Shown: one piece after another, positions 38,032 through 38,804 of the stretch | How positions within the stretch are numbered: position 1 is the stretch's first letter | Layout: every line of letters begins with the position of its first letter | Assembly: GCA_944322955.1 (NCBI GenBank) | Contig: CALUQQ010000111.1 | Coordinates: 1 to 38,804, forward strand | Reading direction: 5' to 3' | DNA length: 38,804 nucleotides | Origin: Candidatus Gastranaerophilales bacterium | GTDB lineage: Bacteria; Cyanobacteriota; Vampirovibrionia; Gastranaerophilales; Gastranaerophilaceae | The notes under the pieces: generated by a model | Databases searched by the model: none | What the model saw: the letters and a program-made list of their open reading frames with translations, nothing else | Told to the model about the DNA's origin: nothing | Program-made: the position numbers and the translations under genes

Positions 38032-38804
38032 TTATTGTTTTGTAGTCGGAATTCTCATTCCATAGAATGAACGAATTACGAAAATTAAAGCAATTACTAA
38101 TAATATCCAGCCTGCAATCGGTGCGATAGCTTTGAAAGATTCACTGATAGCGATTTCCATAGCCAAAAGGCCGAATAATGTAGTAAATTTGATAATCGGG
38201 TTCATTGCAACTGAAGAAGTATCCTTGAACGGGTCACCTACAGTGTCGCCGACAACTGTTGCTTCGTGAAGCGGAGTGCCTTTTTCTTTCATATCAACTT
38301 CAACAATTTTCTTTGCGTTATCCCAGCATCCGCCTGCATTTGCCATAAATACTGCCTGGAACAAACCGAATACGGCAATTGCAATCAGGTAGCTTACGAA
38401 AAATGCTACAGGGTGTGAATTTTCACCTGCTGGTGCTGATAAACATGCAAGTGCTAACGCAAATGCAAACAATGAAATGAAGATATTTACCATACCTTTT
38501 TGAGCATATTGCGTACAAATTTTTACAACTTCTTTAGAGTTTTGAACATTTGCACTCTTGCAATTTGCGTCATCAAGCTTGATATTGTCTTTGATATATT
38601 CGGTTGCACGGTAAGCACCGGTTGTAACAGCCTGCATAGAAGCGCCGCTGAACCAGTAAATTACCGCACCGCCTGTTAAAAGACCAAGCAATGTGTACGG
38701 ATTCAACATATTCAGAATCATTTCGGGCTGGATGCCGAGTGTATTTTGGATTACCAGAATCAATGAGAAAATCATTGTAGTGGCACCGACTACAGCAGTA
38801 CCGA
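38032..38804 (-). CDS. hppA: Membrane-bound proton/sodium pyrophosphatase, C-terminal part (window edge)
   Basis: Ion pump driven by pyrophosphate. The reading frame stays open to the window edge (residues GTAVVGATTMIFSL before the first in-window Met), so the 5' part is missing. Visible: membrane helices, GGCWDNAKKIVE and the conserved ATVVGDTVGDPFKDTSSVAMN loop that binds Mg-pyrophosphate, followed by PIIKFTTLFGLLAMEIA. The DTSSVAMNPIIKF form resembles K+-dependent bacterial pyrophosphatases of the sodium or sodium/proton type, but the determining residues are upstream of the window, so the ion is undecided. Confidence 0.94.
   Translation of the reverse strand, partial: GTAVVGATTMIFSLILVIQNTLGIQPEMILNMLNPYTLLGLLTGGAVIYWFSGASMQAVTTGAYRATEYIKDNIKLDDANCKSANVQNSKEVVKICTQYAQKGMVNIFISLFAFALALACLSAPAGENSHPVAFFVSYLIAIAVFGLFQAVFMANAGGCWDNAKKIVEVDMKEKGTPLHEATVVGDTVGDPFKDTSSVAMNPIIKFTTLFGLLAMEIAISESFKAIAPIAGWILLVIALIFVIRSFYGMRIPTTKQ

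Noticed and set aside
38032-38775. hppA as a short complete 247-aa protein starting at 38775
   Set aside because: The frame stays open to the window edge with family sequence upstream of that Met, so the gene is cut by the window.

Overview
The window is AT-rich bacterial chromosome, densely packed with housekeeping genes plus a few lineage-specific secreted proteins. The gene set points to a non-photosynthetic relative of cyanobacteria, such as a gut Gastranaerophilales/Melainabacteria lineage: a prepilin peptidase and a pseudopilin with an aspartate/asparagine-glycine rich centre, a SigB/F/G-type sigma factor, FolE2, a membrane pyrophosphatase, an M49-like peptidase, and small proteins opening with a short I-x-x-x-x-F/SFTGF-like leader. 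That placement is inference. What the sequence shows directly is low GC, mostly AAGGAG-type ribosome sites, -35 boxes of TTGCAT/TTGAAA type and extended -10 boxes of TGC-TAnAAT type.

Layout. 1-50 is the start of gap (minus strand, cut by the window edge). 201-518 is a small membrane protein. 536-1135 is a DUF559 nuclease gene enclosed by G/C-run hairpin repeats that supply its ribosome site and stop codon. 1191-2558 is radA. 2641-4405 is an operon of a BlaI-like repressor, an unknown 120-residue protein and a secreted protein faintly like serpins. 4489-5637 is a secreted protein with a VirB10-like region and a DUF4352-like domain. 5698-9909 carries ruvA, dnaA, a 51-residue peptide gene, a prepilin peptidase and a sigma factor, all on minus. 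10029-13927 (plus) is gatC, pyrG, an MFS sugar-transporter-like gene and an unknown. 13956-14543 is a winged-helix protein. 14803-18000 (minus) is ilvC, a YhaM-like HD/OB protein and two tandem thymidylate-kinase-like genes. 18205-21275 has a two-domain GNAT protein divergent from a pair of zinc alcohol dehydrogenases. 21265-23855 (minus) is a parvulin, an Xaa-Pro aminopeptidase and a SpoU/TrmH methyltransferase, tightly coupled. A tRNA-Gly(UCC) follows. 24443-27230 (minus) is a WecG/TagA glycosyltransferase, a transketolase N-half, a pseudopilin and a YhcH-type protein. A second tRNA-Gly(CCC) has a 36-bp direct repeat of its 3' end. 27790-30890 (plus) is mscS, rlmH and an M49-like metallopeptidase. 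30931-38804 holds folE2, a 60-residue membrane protein, a second VirB10-like secreted protein, a gltD-type gene, mutS2, an M20 peptidase and the C-terminal part of hppA (cut by the window edge).

Four things stand out beyond ordinary genes. (1) Several genes lack a ribosome site and have a -10 box exactly 6-7 bases before the ATG; radA and the GNAT gene share TTGCAT-N17-TATAAT/TAAAAT-N6-ATG, which suggests leaderless mRNAs. (2) Four intergenic loci carry the same microstructure: four 8-base units, each ending in C, usually followed by a T run. (3) A roughly 60-100 bp inverted-repeat element with GGAATAAGTT...CACTTATTC ends occurs three times in the same orientation. (4) Both DUF559 and tRNA-Gly loci look like small mobile or attachment-site structures. 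No CRISPR array, insertion sequence or obvious defence island was seen.
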